In this document: piece by piece, positions 35,280-44,049 of the stretch | Layout: every line of letters starts with the position of its first letter | Numbering within the stretch: position 1 is the first letter of the stretch | Assembly: GCA_016705235.1 (NCBI GenBank) | Contig: JADIYP010000002.1 | Coordinates: 620,001 to 684,000 of the forward strand | Origin: Candidatus Leptovillus affinis | Lineage (GTDB): Bacteria > Chloroflexota > Anaerolineae > Promineifilales > Promineifilaceae | Reading direction: 5' to 3' | DNA: 64,000 bases | Notes under the pieces: generated by a model | Seen by the model: only the letters and a program-made list of their open reading frames with translations | The model's database searches: none | Told to the model about the DNA's origin: nothing | Program-made: the position numbers and the translations under genes

Positions 35280-36728
35280 ATGGACAAAAACGATTCGATT
35301 ACCATCATCATTTTTGGGGCCACCGGCGACCTGACCCAACGAAAACTCATCCCGGCGCTTTTTAGCTCGTTCCGCAAAGATCGGCTGCCGGCCTTCAACA
35401 TCGTCGCTTTTGCCCGCCGCGATTGGACCCACGATTATTTCCGCGATCAATTGCAAACTGGCGTAGAAGAGTTCGCCGCCGATTCTTATACGCCTGAAAC
35501 CTGGGAAATATTCAAATCACGCGTCTGGTATTTTCGGGGCAACCTGGACAATCCAGTAGATTTTGAAAATTTACGCGCCTATCTCGGCAACCTGGAATCC
35601 GGACCGTCTAACCGCCTGTATTATCTGGCGACCGCGCCCAATTTTTTCGTGCCGATCATCAAAAACCTGGGCGGCGCAGGCATGGCCCGCGAACCAGATC
35701 ACGGCTGGCGGCACATCGTTATCGAAAAGCCATTCGGCCACGACCTGGCCTCGGCCAAGGAATTGAACGAAGCGGTTCACGGCGTATTTCTGGAACATCA
35801 GGTTTACCGCATCGATCATTACCTGGGCAAGGAAACGGCGCAAAACATTCTGTATTTTCGTTTCGCCAACACTATCTTCGAACCTATCTGGAACCGCAAT
35901 TACATTGATAACGTGCAAATCACAGTGACAGAGAGCGTGGATGTCGGGCATCGCGCCGGTTATTATGACGAGGCTGGCGTCGTGCGCGATATGTTTCAAA
36001 ACCACCTGATGCAGTTGTTGGCTCTGGTGGCCATGGAGCCGCCCGCTTCGTTTGCCGCTGATGCAGTGCGCAACGAAAAAGTGAAATTGCTCAATTCCGT
36101 GCGCCCAATTGCCCTGGCCGACACGGTGCGCGCCCAATATGTCGGCTATCGCAATGCGGAAGGCGTGACCGAAGGCTCGCAAACGCCAACCTATGCGGCA
36201 CTCAAGCTGTACGTAGACAATTGGCGCTGGCAAGGAGTGCCTTTTTATCTGCGCTCCGGCAAGGCGCTGGTTCGTAAAAACTCGGAGATTGTCATCCAGT
36301 TCCAAAAACCACCGCACTTGATGTTTGAAGGGCTGGATGATGGAGATTTCACTTCCAATATCCTGTCGATTTGTATTCAGCCGGATGAGGGCATACACCT
36401 TAAGTTTGAAGCAAAAGTGCCTGATGCGCGGGTGACAGACTCCGTGGATATGGAGTTTCATTATCAATCGTCGTTCAAAGGCAATTCGCTGCCTGATGCG
36501 TATGAGCGGCTGCTGCTGGATGCCATTCGGGGTGACGCTTCGCTGTTTACCCGCAGTGATGGCATTGAGGCGGCCTGGCAGCTTGTGGACCCGATATTGT
36601 CTGGTTGGCAAACGACAGGGACGCCGCCGGTGACAGAGTATGCTCCAGGCAGCCGGGGGCCGGATGCGGCAGATGCGTTGTTGGCTCGTGACGGCCGTGT
36701 CTGGCGACATGGCTGTGAACACCCGTAA
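35280..36728 (+). CDS. zwf: Glucose-6-phosphate 1-dehydrogenase
   Basis: 482 residues. The coenzyme motif GATGDLTQRKLIPALF and the substrate/catalytic motif RIDHYLGKE (~180) are both intact. It oxidises glucose 6-phosphate to 6-phosphogluconolactone and makes NADPH. Second gene of the gnd-zwf operon, closed by the terminator at 36735-36762. Confidence 0.97.
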   Translation: MDKNDSITIIIFGATGDLTQRKLIPALFSSFRKDRLPAFNIVAFARRDWTHDYFRDQLQTGVEEFAADSYTPETWEIFKSRVWYFRGNLDNPVDFENLRAYLGNLESGPSNRLYYLATAPNFFVPIIKNLGGAGMAREPDHGWRHIVIEKPFGHDLASAKELNEAVHGVFLEHQVYRIDHYLGKETAQNILYFRFANTIFEPIWNRNYIDNVQITVTESVDVGHRAGYYDEAGVVRDMFQNHLMQLLALVAMEPPASFAADAVRNEKVKLLNSVRPIALADTVRAQYVGYRNAEGVTEGSQTPTYAALKLYVDNWRWQGVPFYLRSGKALVRKNSEIVIQFQKPPHLMFEGLDDGDFTSNILSICIQPDEGIHLKFEAKVPDARVTDSVDMEFHYQSSFKGNSLPDAYERLLLDAIRGDASLFTRSDGIEAAWQLVDPILSGWQTTGTPPVTEYAPGSRGPDAADALLARDGRVWRHGCEHP

Positions 36729-36734
36729 ATAAAA

Positions 36735-36762
36735 AAACCGCCCTCAGTTAAGAGGGCGGTTT
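36735..36762 (+). terminator. Intrinsic terminator of gnd-zwf
   Basis: AAACCGCCCTC (36735-36745) pairs with GAGGGCGGTTT (36752-36762), an 11-bp stem that starts seven bases after the zwf stop. The T-run is short. A second hairpin, GCCCATACACC / GGTATATGGGC (36773-36802), follows. Confidence 0.75.
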
Positions 36763-36817
36763 CGTAATCAGGGCCCATACACCAGGAGGGCGGTATATGG
36801 GCTAACGGGCAATGCCA

Positions 36818-36937
36818 AGGGTTGAGGGAGAGGAAACATTACCCTAAGCTTGATTCAGGTGTTCCAGTCGCGTTTCTCTCGTGCCAGTTTTTGGGGGGGG
36901 AGGAATTTTCCCTCAACCCTAACCTCTTCAAGCTTAG
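36818..36937. repeat. Interleaved inverted repeats
   Basis: AGGGTTGAGGGA (36818-36829) is complementary to 36909-36920, and CTAAGCTTGA (36844-36853) to 36928-36937. The order A-B-A'-B' is that of a pseudoknot rather than a nested hairpin. The 370-base gap between zwf and ccdA holds no gene that I can support. Confidence 0.55.
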
Positions 36938-37106
36938 TTATGATAATACACAATTTATTTCAACTTGTCACGTGATTTGTGGGACGAATTTTCAATTCGT
37001 TTGAAAACGTTAATCTTTTGCGCTGCTTTTGTCCGCTTATGACGAGTGGATTCGCCCGAGCCGATTCAAACTATAGATTGATGATATCTGCCACAGGCTG
37101 ACGCCA

Positions 37107-37775
37107 TCATAAAATGTTTGGCAGCAGATCGGTATACACGCCCAACAGGCCAATCCCAACCAGCAAAATGCCAGACACTCGCGTTAGAAGCGTGTAATTT
37201 TGCGTCGTCCAGCGTGTAAATCGACGCTGCAAAGTCGACGCCAACAGCGGCAGCAGCACAAGAGGCCAACCAAAACCCAGGCCAAAAGCAAAAAAGTACA
37301 AAAGCCCATCTGCCAGGCCAGAAAAGCTGCCGGCGCCTAATAAAAAGGCGCTTAGAATAATTGGGCCGGCACAGGGCAGCGTCATGGGACCTAAAAGCAG
37401 GCCGTACACGTAAGCCGCCAGATACGGGTTGCGCAGCGCCGGAACCTGCATCGTGGTAAGCCGCTTGAATGGGTTGTGCCCAAACAGCATCAAAACGCCC
37501 AAAAAAATGATGACCAGGTAAATAATCGGCAGCAGGATGGGCAGGACATTGCCAAAGGATTGTTGGAAGCCATAGAGAAGCGCTCCCACGATGATCATCA
37601 GGCTTAAAACACCGAGCAAGACCAGGATGCCGAGCCATTTGGTGGCTTTTTGCGCCCGCTCATTGGCGGCGTTGCCGGCCATAAAGGCGATCAGACCAGG
37701 GTAGAGGGGCAAAATGCAAACATTGGTCAGGATGGCGCTGTTGCCAAGGATAAATGCTTCGAGAAGTTCGTTCAT
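37107..37775 (-). CDS. ccdA: CcdA/DsbD-type thiol-disulfide transmembrane protein
   Basis: 222 residues from ATG 37775, with about six hydrophobic helices and the family's paired cysteines (NVCILPLYPGLIAF and GPMTLPCAGPIILSAF). CcdA carries electrons from cytosolic thioredoxin across the membrane to outward-facing thioredoxin-like proteins. The gene just upstream encodes such a lipoprotein (37866-38597), probably the partner. An extension to 37829 runs through a GCGTGATGCGTGA hairpin and is rejected. No clear ribosome site is seen at 37775. Confidence 0.9.
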   Translation of the reverse strand: MNELLEAFILGNSAILTNVCILPLYPGLIAFMAGNAANERAQKATKWLGILVLLGVLSLMIIVGALLYGFQQSFGNVLPILLPIIYLVIIFLGVLMLFGHNPFKRLTTMQVPALRNPYLAAYVYGLLLGPMTLPCAGPIILSAFLLGAGSFSGLADGLLYFFAFGLGFGWPLVLLPLLASTLQRRFTRWTTQNYTLLTRVSGILLVGIGLLGVYTDLLPNIL

Positions 37776-37793
37776 AGGAGTAGAGGGGATTTT

Positions 37794-37843
37794 GTGATGC
37801 GTGATACGTGACGCCTGAAACTTGCTCACGCATCACGCATCAC
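37794..37843. repeat. GCGTGATGCGTGA hairpin between redoxin and ccdA
   Basis: GTGATGCGTGATACGTGA (37794-37811) pairs with TCACGCATCACGCATCAC (37826-37843), one mismatch. It lies inside the probable redoxin-ccdA transcript. Confidence 0.7.
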
Positions 37844-37865
37844 GCTTTACGCGAGATAAATTCCG

Positions 37866-38597
37866 TTAGCTTTGCGCTTCCTGAATAAACTGCGCCAACT
37901 GATCGGGCGAATCTATGCCCGTCTTCAGGTCGGTGTGGGTGCCGTCGGCGCGGATGATGAAGTGCGGGGTGGAAGGCGCGTTGGTGATGGTACGGCCGTA
38001 TGTGTCGGCCAGCGCTTGCAGCATGTCAGGCGTCATCACGGCGAAATGCCAGTCGAACCCTTGATCGGCTGCGTAGCGGGCCAGGTCTTCATCACTGAGG
38101 TTGGTTTCCAGACTGAGAGCGATGAAAACTACATCATCGCCAAACTGCTCGCGGATTTGCGCGACGTTGCCCAACTGCTGGCGGCAGTTGGTACACCAGG
38201 TGGCCATCGGCTCGACAAACACGGTTTTTCCGGCAAAATCGCCCAAAGTAAAGGTTTCGCCGGACTGCGCATTGGTCAGAGCGATGGTTTGCCAGGTGGG
38301 TTTCTCGGCCATTGTCTCCATATTGGCTTCCGCCATGTTGTCATCGGCGGCTTCCATGTCGGTGTCTTGCATGGCCATGTTGTCATTGTGGGTGTCCATC
38401 GCTTCGCTGGGTGTGTCGTCCATGGCTGCGTTGTCATTGTGGTCGGCCATCGATTCATTGGTCATGGCGTCGGTCGAGTTGTCTTCCATCACGGCCGTTT
38501 CCCCATTCATCGGTTCGGTTACGGCCGTATTTCCCCCACACGCCGCCAACACAATCAACAACAGCAAACCCAATGCCGGTATCAATACTTTTTTCAT
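37866..38597 (-). CDS. Thioredoxin-like lipoprotein with Met/Asp/Asn-rich linker
   Basis: 243 residues. A lipoprotein signal ends in LAAC (Cys20). A ~75-residue linker follows, extremely rich in Met, Asp, Asn, Glu and Ala with several His (for example NMAMQDTDMEAADDNMAEAN). A thioredoxin-fold domain (~100-243) then carries the active site TWCTNCRQQ (~135). The CxxC and the ccdA neighbour point to extracytoplasmic thiol reduction, as in TlpA/ResA-type proteins. The Met/His/Asp linker could bind copper or other metal, or may be a flexible spacer; this is inference. It is divergent from clpB. Confidence 0.88.
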   Translation of the reverse strand: MKKVLIPALGLLLLIVLAACGGNTAVTEPMNGETAVMEDNSTDAMTNESMADHNDNAAMDDTPSEAMDTHNDNMAMQDTDMEAADDNMAEANMETMAEKPTWQTIALTNAQSGETFTLGDFAGKTVFVEPMATWCTNCRQQLGNVAQIREQFGDDVVFIALSLETNLSDEDLARYAADQGFDWHFAVMTPDMLQALADTYGRTITNAPSTPHFIIRADGTHTDLKTGIDSPDQLAQFIQEAQS

Positions 38598-38874
38598 GTC
38601 TAAGACTCCTTTTAAAGTGTGTTTTTGTTTTGGCCGCGTTGCCGGAACAAGCAGCCGCCATCGGTACTTCAGCAGAATAAGGGCAACTCATTACAAAAAA
38701 ATAGGGCGCAGATTACGAATTTCTTACGGCCGTTGGAGAGAATGGAGATTGACCAATCGCAAATCGCAAATCGTCAACGCCCCTCTTATGCCCATCTAAC
38801 CCATTTCTGATGCAAAAAAGGCACAATACAGGTGTGCAAAAAGCTACAAAACGAGAAGGATAGGCTGACAAACT

Positions 38875-41490
38875 ATGAGAATTGACAAATTCACCCAAAA
38901 AGGCCAGGAAGCCATCTACGAGGCGCAAAACCTGGCGCAAGCACACAATCACCCGGCTATCGAGCCGGAACATTTGCTGAGCGTGCTGATCGCTCAGGAA
39001 GGCGGCGTGGTTCCCGCCGTACTTAAACGCATCGGGGTAGACCCGGCCATGCTTGGGCAGGCCGTAGAACAGGCGTTGAACCAGATGCCCCGCGCTACCG
39101 GCTCCTCGGTGCAGGTGGGCATGAGCCGTGATTTCCAGGCCGTGACCGATGAGGCGCAAGATATCGCCGCCAACATGAAGGACGACTACACCTCGACGGA
39201 ACATTTGCTGATGGCCATGGCCCAGCCCAAAGCGCCGCGCCGCATCCGCGACCTGCTGGCGCGGCAGGGCGTGGATTACAACAGCATCATGCAGGCGCTG
39301 GCCGCCGTGCGCGGCTCGCAGCGGGTGACCAGCCAGAATCCGGAGGGGCAGTACGAGGCGTTGGCCAAATACGGCCGTGATCTCACCCAAGAAGCGCGCA
39401 AAGGTAAACTCGATCCAGTCATCGGCCGCGACGAAGAAATCCGCCGCGTCATCCAGATTCTCAGCCGACGCACCAAAAACAACCCCGTGCTCATCGGCGA
39501 GCCGGGCGTGGGCAAGACGGCCATCGCCGAAGGGCTGGCGCAGCGCATCGTGCGCGGCGACGTGCCGCTGGGGCTGAAAGAGAAGCGATTGGTCGCCCTG
39601 GATTTGGGCGCGTTGGTTGCCGGGGCCAAATATCGCGGCGAATTTGAAGAGCGGCTCAAAGCCGTCCTGAAAGAGATTCAGGAGGCCGAAGGGCAAATCA
39701 TTCTCTTCATCGACGAGATGCACACCCTGGTGGGCGCGGGCGCGGCCGAGGGCAGCATGGACGCCAGCAATATGCTCAAACCAATGCTGGCGCGGGGCGA
39801 ATTACACGCCATCGGCGCAACCACGCTGGATGAATTCCGCAAATACATCGAAAAAGACGCGGCGCTGGAGCGGCGTTTCCAGCCCGTCTTCGTCGGCGAG
39901 CCGTCGGTAGAGGATACGATTTCGATTTTGCGCGGCCTGAAGGAGCGCTACGAGGTGCATCACGGCGTGCGCATCACCGATGGCGCGGTGATTGCCGCCG
40001 CCACGCTGAGCCATCGCTACATTTCCGACCGCTTCCTGCCCGACAAAGCCATTGACCTGGTGGACGAGGCCGCCAGCCGCCTGCGCATGGCCATCGACAG
40101 CAAACCGCAGGCGCTGGACGAAGTAGACCGCGACATCATGCAGTTGGAAATTGAGCGCGAGGCGCTAAAAAAAGAGAAGGACAAAGCCAGCAAGGAGCGG
40201 CTGGAAAAGCTTGAAGAAGAGCTGGCAAACCTCAAAGAGCAGAGCAGCGCCCTGGCGACCCGCTGGCAGGCGGAAAAAGAGGCCATCGTCCAGGTGCAAA
40301 CCATCAAGGAAGAGATGGATCAGGCGCGGGTACTCATCGAGCAGGCGCAGCGGGAGATGGATTACCAGAAGGCGGCGGAATTGCAATACGGCCGTCTCCA
40401 CACCCTGGAACAATCGCTCAAAAACGCCACAACCCGGCTGAACGACCTGCAACAGGGCGGCGCGCTGCTCAAAGAAGAAGTGGACGCCGAAGACATCGCC
40501 CATATCGTCGCCAAGTGGACCGGCATTCCGGCCACGCGGCTGCTGGAAGGCGAGATGGAAAAGCTGGTCTACATGGAAGATCGGCTGCACACGCGGGTGG
40601 TGGGGCAAGATGAGGCCATTAGCGCTGTGGCGGCGGCCGTGAGGCGCAGCCGTTCCGGGCTGCAAGACCCCAACCGGCCCATCGGCAGCTTCATCTTCCT
40701 GGGGCCAACCGGCGTGGGCAAGACGGAATTGGCGCGGGCGCTGGCCGAATTCCTGTTCGACGACGAGAGCAGCATGGTGCGCATCGACATGAGCGAATAC
40801 CAGGAGCGGCACACGGTGGCCCGCTTGATTGGCGCGCCGCCCGGCTACGTGGGCTACGACGAGGGCGGGCAGTTGACGGAAGCGGTGCGGAGACGGCCGT
40901 ATTCCGTCGTCCTCTTTGACGAAATCGAGAAGGCCCACCCGGAAGTGTTTAACGTCTTTTTGCAGGTGTTGGATGACGGCCGTCTGACTGACGGCCAGGG
41001 GCGCACGGTAGATTTTCGCAACACGGTCATCATCATGACCAGCAACGTGGGCAGCCAGTACATTCTGGATGCCAGCGACGAGGCGGTGATGGCCGAGCGG
41101 GTGATGGGCGCGCTGCGCAACCATTTCCGCCCGGAATTTTTGAACCGCGTGGACGAAATTGTGCTGTTCCATCGGCTGGAAAAAGCCCAACTCCGGGCCA
41201 TTGCCGACATCCAGTTGGACCACGTGCGCGACCTGCTGGCGAAGCGCAGCGTGACCATTACCCTGACGGACGCGGCGGCCGATCTGCTGATTGAGGAAGG
41301 GTATGATCCGGTGTATGGGGCACGGCCGTTAAAGCGCGTGCTGCAAAAACGGATTGTCGATCCGCTGGCCTTGAAGCTCATTCAGGCAGAAATACGCGAC
41401 GGCGACCATGTAGTGGTGGATGTCGTTAACGGAGCCTGGAGTTTCCAGATTGGTCCAATCCCCCAGATGGGACCAATTTTCCCAGGTTAA
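38875..41490 (+). CDS. clpB: ClpB disaggregase chaperone
   Basis: 871 residues: Clp N-domain (1-~150), first AAA+ module with Walker A GEPGVGKTA (~207), a coiled-coil middle domain (~405-525), and a second AAA+ module with Walker A GPTGVGKTEL (~610) and sensor/C-domain. ClpB threads aggregated proteins with DnaK; the middle domain distinguishes it from ClpA/ClpC. The final ~14 residues (FQIGPIPQMGPIFPG) and the stop are encoded by a dispersed palindromic repeat (41447-41494), so the native C-terminus appears to have been overwritten. No CIRCE element is visible upstream. Confidence 0.96.
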   Translation: MRIDKFTQKGQEAIYEAQNLAQAHNHPAIEPEHLLSVLIAQEGGVVPAVLKRIGVDPAMLGQAVEQALNQMPRATGSSVQVGMSRDFQAVTDEAQDIAANMKDDYTSTEHLLMAMAQPKAPRRIRDLLARQGVDYNSIMQALAAVRGSQRVTSQNPEGQYEALAKYGRDLTQEARKGKLDPVIGRDEEIRRVIQILSRRTKNNPVLIGEPGVGKTAIAEGLAQRIVRGDVPLGLKEKRLVALDLGALVAGAKYRGEFEERLKAVLKEIQEAEGQIILFIDEMHTLVGAGAAEGSMDASNMLKPMLARGELHAIGATTLDEFRKYIEKDAALERRFQPVFVGEPSVEDTISILRGLKERYEVHHGVRITDGAVIAAATLSHRYISDRFLPDKAIDLVDEAASRLRMAIDSKPQALDEVDRDIMQLEIEREALKKEKDKASKERLEKLEEELANLKEQSSALATRWQAEKEAIVQVQTIKEEMDQARVLIEQAQREMDYQKAAELQYGRLHTLEQSLKNATTRLNDLQQGGALLKEEVDAEDIAHIVAKWTGIPATRLLEGEMEKLVYMEDRLHTRVVGQDEAISAVAAAVRRSRSGLQDPNRPIGSFIFLGPTGVGKTELARALAEFLFDDESSMVRIDMSEYQERHTVARLIGAPPGYVGYDEGGQLTEAVRRRPYSVVLFDEIEKAHPEVFNVFLQVLDDGRLTDGQGRTVDFRNTVIIMTSNVGSQYILDASDEAVMAERVMGALRNHFRPEFLNRVDEIVLFHRLEKAQLRAIADIQLDHVRDLLAKRSVTITLTDAAADLLIEEGYDPVYGARPLKRVLQKRIVDPLALKLIQAEIRDGDHVVVDVVNGAWSFQIGPIPQMGPIFPG

Positions 41491-41494
41491 AAAC
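41447..41494. repeat. 48-bp AGATTGGTCCAATC repeat overlapping the clpB 3' end
   Basis: The same 48-bp unit recurs at 52451-52498 (42 of 48 positions identical by eye), including the trailing GGTTAAAAAC. Here it is translated as the ClpB tail and provides its TAA at 41488-41490. Shorter relatives lie at 29294-29308 and 29875-29907. Confidence 0.8.
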
Positions 41495-41669
41495 AGAGGC
41501 AGCCTCAGGTTTTCTCATCTAAGCCTGATCAGGTATTTACCCATCGCCCCATGGGCCAAAGCAACTTCCTGCCGCCGGAAAACCACCCGGAAGCCAACTT
41601 GTCCATGCGAATGTGGGGGACGGCCGTTACACTGCTAACAACACGCCAGGCCCTTCCCCCAGCAATCTT

Positions 41670-42014
41670 TCACAAATAGCGCACGAAATTGTTTTGTTTA
41701 TCTACCAAAATGGCTTTGGGGCTGGGAATCGGCGCGTCAGAAAGTTCATAGCCCATGATGATGATTTCGTCCCCGGCATGGATCAGGTGCGCCGCGGCGC
41801 CGTTCATGCAAATCACGCCGGAGTCGCGTTCGCCTTTGATAATGTAGGTCTCCAGGCGTGCGCCGTTGGTATTGTCTACCACCTGCACGCGCTCACCTAC
41901 CCACAGACCTGTTTTTTCCAACAGGGCTTCGTCGATTGTAATACTGCCAACGTAATCGAGATTGGCCTCGGTGACGGTGGCTTTATGGATTTTAGCGTGT
42001 AATACCCAACGCAT
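41670..42014 (-). CDS. panD: Aspartate 1-decarboxylase
   Basis: 114 residues. The self-processing site Gly23-Ser24 (DYVGSITID) produces the pyruvoyl cofactor, and the conserved NGAAAHLIHAGDEIIIMGYE segment follows. It makes beta-alanine from aspartate for pantothenate synthesis. Last gene of panB-panE-panC-panD. GGAG stands twelve bases before ATG 42014. It converges with clpB; the 180-base spacer between them shows no clear terminator. Confidence 0.96.
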   Translation of the reverse strand: MRWVLHAKIHKATVTEANLDYVGSITIDEALLEKTGLWVGERVQVVDNTNGARLETYIIKGERDSGVICMNGAAAHLIHAGDEIIIMGYELSDAPIPSPKAILVDKQNNFVRYL

Positions 42015-42056
42015 GGGTGTGTTATTCTCCTTTGGTAACTGTCTAAAAATTTAGAG

Positions 42057-42093
42057 ATTGGAAATTGGGAATGGTGAATCTCCAATTTCCAAT
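42057..42093. repeat. Hairpin in the panC-panD spacer
   Basis: ATTGGAAATTGG (42057-42068) is complementary to CCAATTTCCAAT (42082-42093), a 12-bp stem inside the pan transcript, 43 bases before panD. Confidence 0.6.
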
Positions 42094-42102
42094 TTCTACT
42101 GC

Positions 42103-42942
42103 CTAAGCGTGCCAGAGCATATTATCAATCAGGCGGGTGCGGTGGAAGAAAACGGCCGTCGACAACACAGCTCCATCCTCCACTCCAACCAACTCTGCCA
42201 GCGTCTGCGGATGCGCCACGCTGATGTAATCCAGGCGGGCCAGCGGTTCGGCGGCGATCATCGCCTGCATCATGGCCCGCAGGCGATGCGCATCGCGCTC
42301 GCCGGCTTGCAGCGCCGCCACGCCCGCCGCCAACGTGCGCGACAACACGGTTGCCGCCGCCCGCTGCGCCGGGTCCAGATATTTATTGCGCGAACTCATG
42401 GCCAGTCCATCCGCCTCACGCACGGTCGGGCAGATGATCATGTCCAGGTTGAAGTTGAGATCAGTCACCATTTGGCGCAGAACGGCCGTTTGCTGGTAAT
42501 CCTTCTGCCCAAAATAAGCCCGTGTCGGCTGGAAGAGGTTAAACAGCTTGGCCACAATCGTTGTCACGCCGCGAAAATGCGTCGGGCGCGACGCCCCTTC
42601 CAACACCCGCGTCACTTCCTCAACCGTCACATAGGTCTGAAAACCGGCCGGATACATGATGCTGTCGTCGGGCGTAAAAACCAGGTCCGCCCCGGCCGCC
42701 TCCAGCAAAGCCAGGTCGTGGGGCAGATCACGCGGGTAGGTACTCAGGTCTTCGGTGGGCGCAAACTGCGTCGGGTTCACGTAAATCGTGGCCGCGACAA
42801 AATCGTTTTCCGCCCGCGCCCGTTGCACCAGCGAGATATGTCCTTCGTGCAAAAAGCCCATCGTGGGAACCAGGCCCCACGTCGCCGCCGGCTGCTGCCA
42901 GCGCATGTGGCGTATGTCTTGAATGTTGTTGGTTACTTTCAT
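42103..42942 (-). CDS. panC: Pantothenate synthetase
   Basis: 279 residues with the nucleotidyltransferase HIGH-like motif (PTMGFLHEGHISL), KDYQQTAVLRQM and AMSSRNKYL. It joins pantoate and beta-alanine using ATP. AAGGA before ATG 42942. Third gene of the pan operon, 57 bases after panE. Confidence 0.97.
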   Translation of the reverse strand: MKVTNNIQDIRHMRWQQPAATWGLVPTMGFLHEGHISLVQRARAENDFVAATIYVNPTQFAPTEDLSTYPRDLPHDLALLEAAGADLVFTPDDSIMYPAGFQTYVTVEEVTRVLEGASRPTHFRGVTTIVAKLFNLFQPTRAYFGQKDYQQTAVLRQMVTDLNFNLDMIICPTVREADGLAMSSRNKYLDPAQRAAATVLSRTLAAGVAALQAGERDAHRLRAMMQAMIAAEPLARLDYISVAHPQTLAELVGVEDGAVLSTAVFFHRTRLIDNMLWHA

Positions 42943-42999
42943 AATTTCCTTCTGCCAGAGTGGGGGATTAACACGCCGGCAATCTCCACTCTCTACGCT

Positions 43000-43977
43000 C
43001 TACTCTTTTCGATAACTTTCCAGGTCCACGGCCGTTCCCCCCACCCCAATCCGCCAATCGGTAATCGGCTGACCGGCTTCCACTGTTTTGACCCAGTGGT
43101 AAAGTTGGGCGTTAACGGCCGTTGGCACGCCAAAACGCTGCCCGGCCTTGATAACCGCGCCGCAGATAGCCTCGATTTCGGTCTGTCCGCCGCGCCGTAT
43201 GTCTTGCAGCATGGAGGAATGGTTTTGCGCTGTGGCCTGGGCCACGGCCAGGGCGCGTTGGGCAGCATCGGGATAAGGCAGTTGAATGCCTTGCGCGGCG
43301 GCGACCACGGCCGTTTCCCGCGCTGCAGCCATCATCACCTGTTTAAGTGGCTCTTCTTCGGCCAAAACGCCATTACGCACCTGGAGCACGGCCGTCAGCG
43401 GATTGATCGCCGCATTCACCGCCAGCTTGCCCCAGACCAATCCCTGCACATTGCGGACAAGCTCCACCGTAAACCCGGCCGTCCGCAAACAAGCGACAAA
43501 CGGATCATAAAAAAGATTGGACGCGGCCCACGCCAGGTTGATCGGGCCATCGCCGGCGGCGCGTACCACACCTGGACGCACCATCGTCGCCCCAAGCGAG
43601 GTGACACCCTGCACTACGCGCCACGCGCCGTACGCCTGGGCCAAAATCTCCCAGTTGCCCAGCCCATTTTGCAGCGTCACGATGAGGGTGTCGGTATTCA
43701 CCAGGGTGCGCAGGCGGCGCACGGCCGTCGCCGTCTGATAACTTTTTACCAGCACCAGCGCCACGTCTACCGGCGGCAGCAACAGTGGTTCGTCGGTGGC
43801 GGTGAGCGAGTGGGTGTGGGAACGGCCGTCCGCCTCCACCAGCGTCAGTCCGGCCGCTTCAATCGCGTCCAACTGCTCCGGCCAGGAACCCACCATGGCC
43901 ACGTCGGCCTGTTCCGCCAGCCGCAAAGCCATCAACGAGGCCAGCGCCCCTGTGCCGATGATGCCAATACGCAGCAT
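43000..43977 (-). CDS. panE: 2-dehydropantoate 2-reductase
   Basis: 325 residues from ATG 43977 (GGAG four bases upstream). The Rossmann motif GIIGTGALASLMA is followed by a conserved LVLVKSYQT / TLQNGLGN middle and the C-terminal helical domain with NAAINPLTAVL. It reduces ketopantoate with NADPH. Second gene of the pan operon. An upstream in-frame extension to 44028 would be translated from a GCGTGATG hairpin repeat and is rejected. Six ACGGCCGT copies fall in this gene, four or more in the Thr-Ala-Val frame. Confidence 0.95.
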   Translation of the reverse strand: MLRIGIIGTGALASLMALRLAEQADVAMVGSWPEQLDAIEAAGLTLVEADGRSHTHSLTATDEPLLLPPVDVALVLVKSYQTATAVRRLRTLVNTDTLIVTLQNGLGNWEILAQAYGAWRVVQGVTSLGATMVRPGVVRAAGDGPINLAWAASNLFYDPFVACLRTAGFTVELVRNVQGLVWGKLAVNAAINPLTAVLQVRNGVLAEEEPLKQVMMAAARETAVVAAAQGIQLPYPDAAQRALAVAQATAQNHSSMLQDIRRGGQTEIEAICGAVIKAGQRFGVPTAVNAQLYHWVKTVEAGQPITDWRIGVGGTAVDLESYRKE

Positions 43978-43991
43978 ATTTCTCCTAAAAT

Positions 43992-44048
43992 TGATGCGTG
44001 AAGCGTGATGCGTGATCGGGGTCTTCACGCATCACGCTTCACGCTTCA
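43992..44048. repeat. GCGTGATGCGTGA hairpin inside the pan operon
   Basis: 24-base arms (43992-44015 and 44025-44048) built from TGATGCGTGAAGCG / CACGCTTCACGC units, with one mismatch and a nine-base loop. It fills the panB-panE gap and ends two bases from the panB stop. It may tune relative expression or RNA stability. Confidence 0.75.
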
Positions 44049-44049
44049 T

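Noticed and set aside
38598..38874. CIRCE-type heat-shock operator before clpB
   Set aside because: No TTAGCACTC-N9-GAGTGCTAA or close variant is seen. Only short ATCGCAA direct repeats lie near 38756-38776.
42058..44001. 647-codon open frame on the plus strand
   Set aside because: It is antisense to panC and panE, which have complete motifs and starts. The translation is His/Arg-rich low-quality sequence typical of shadows in GC-rich DNA.
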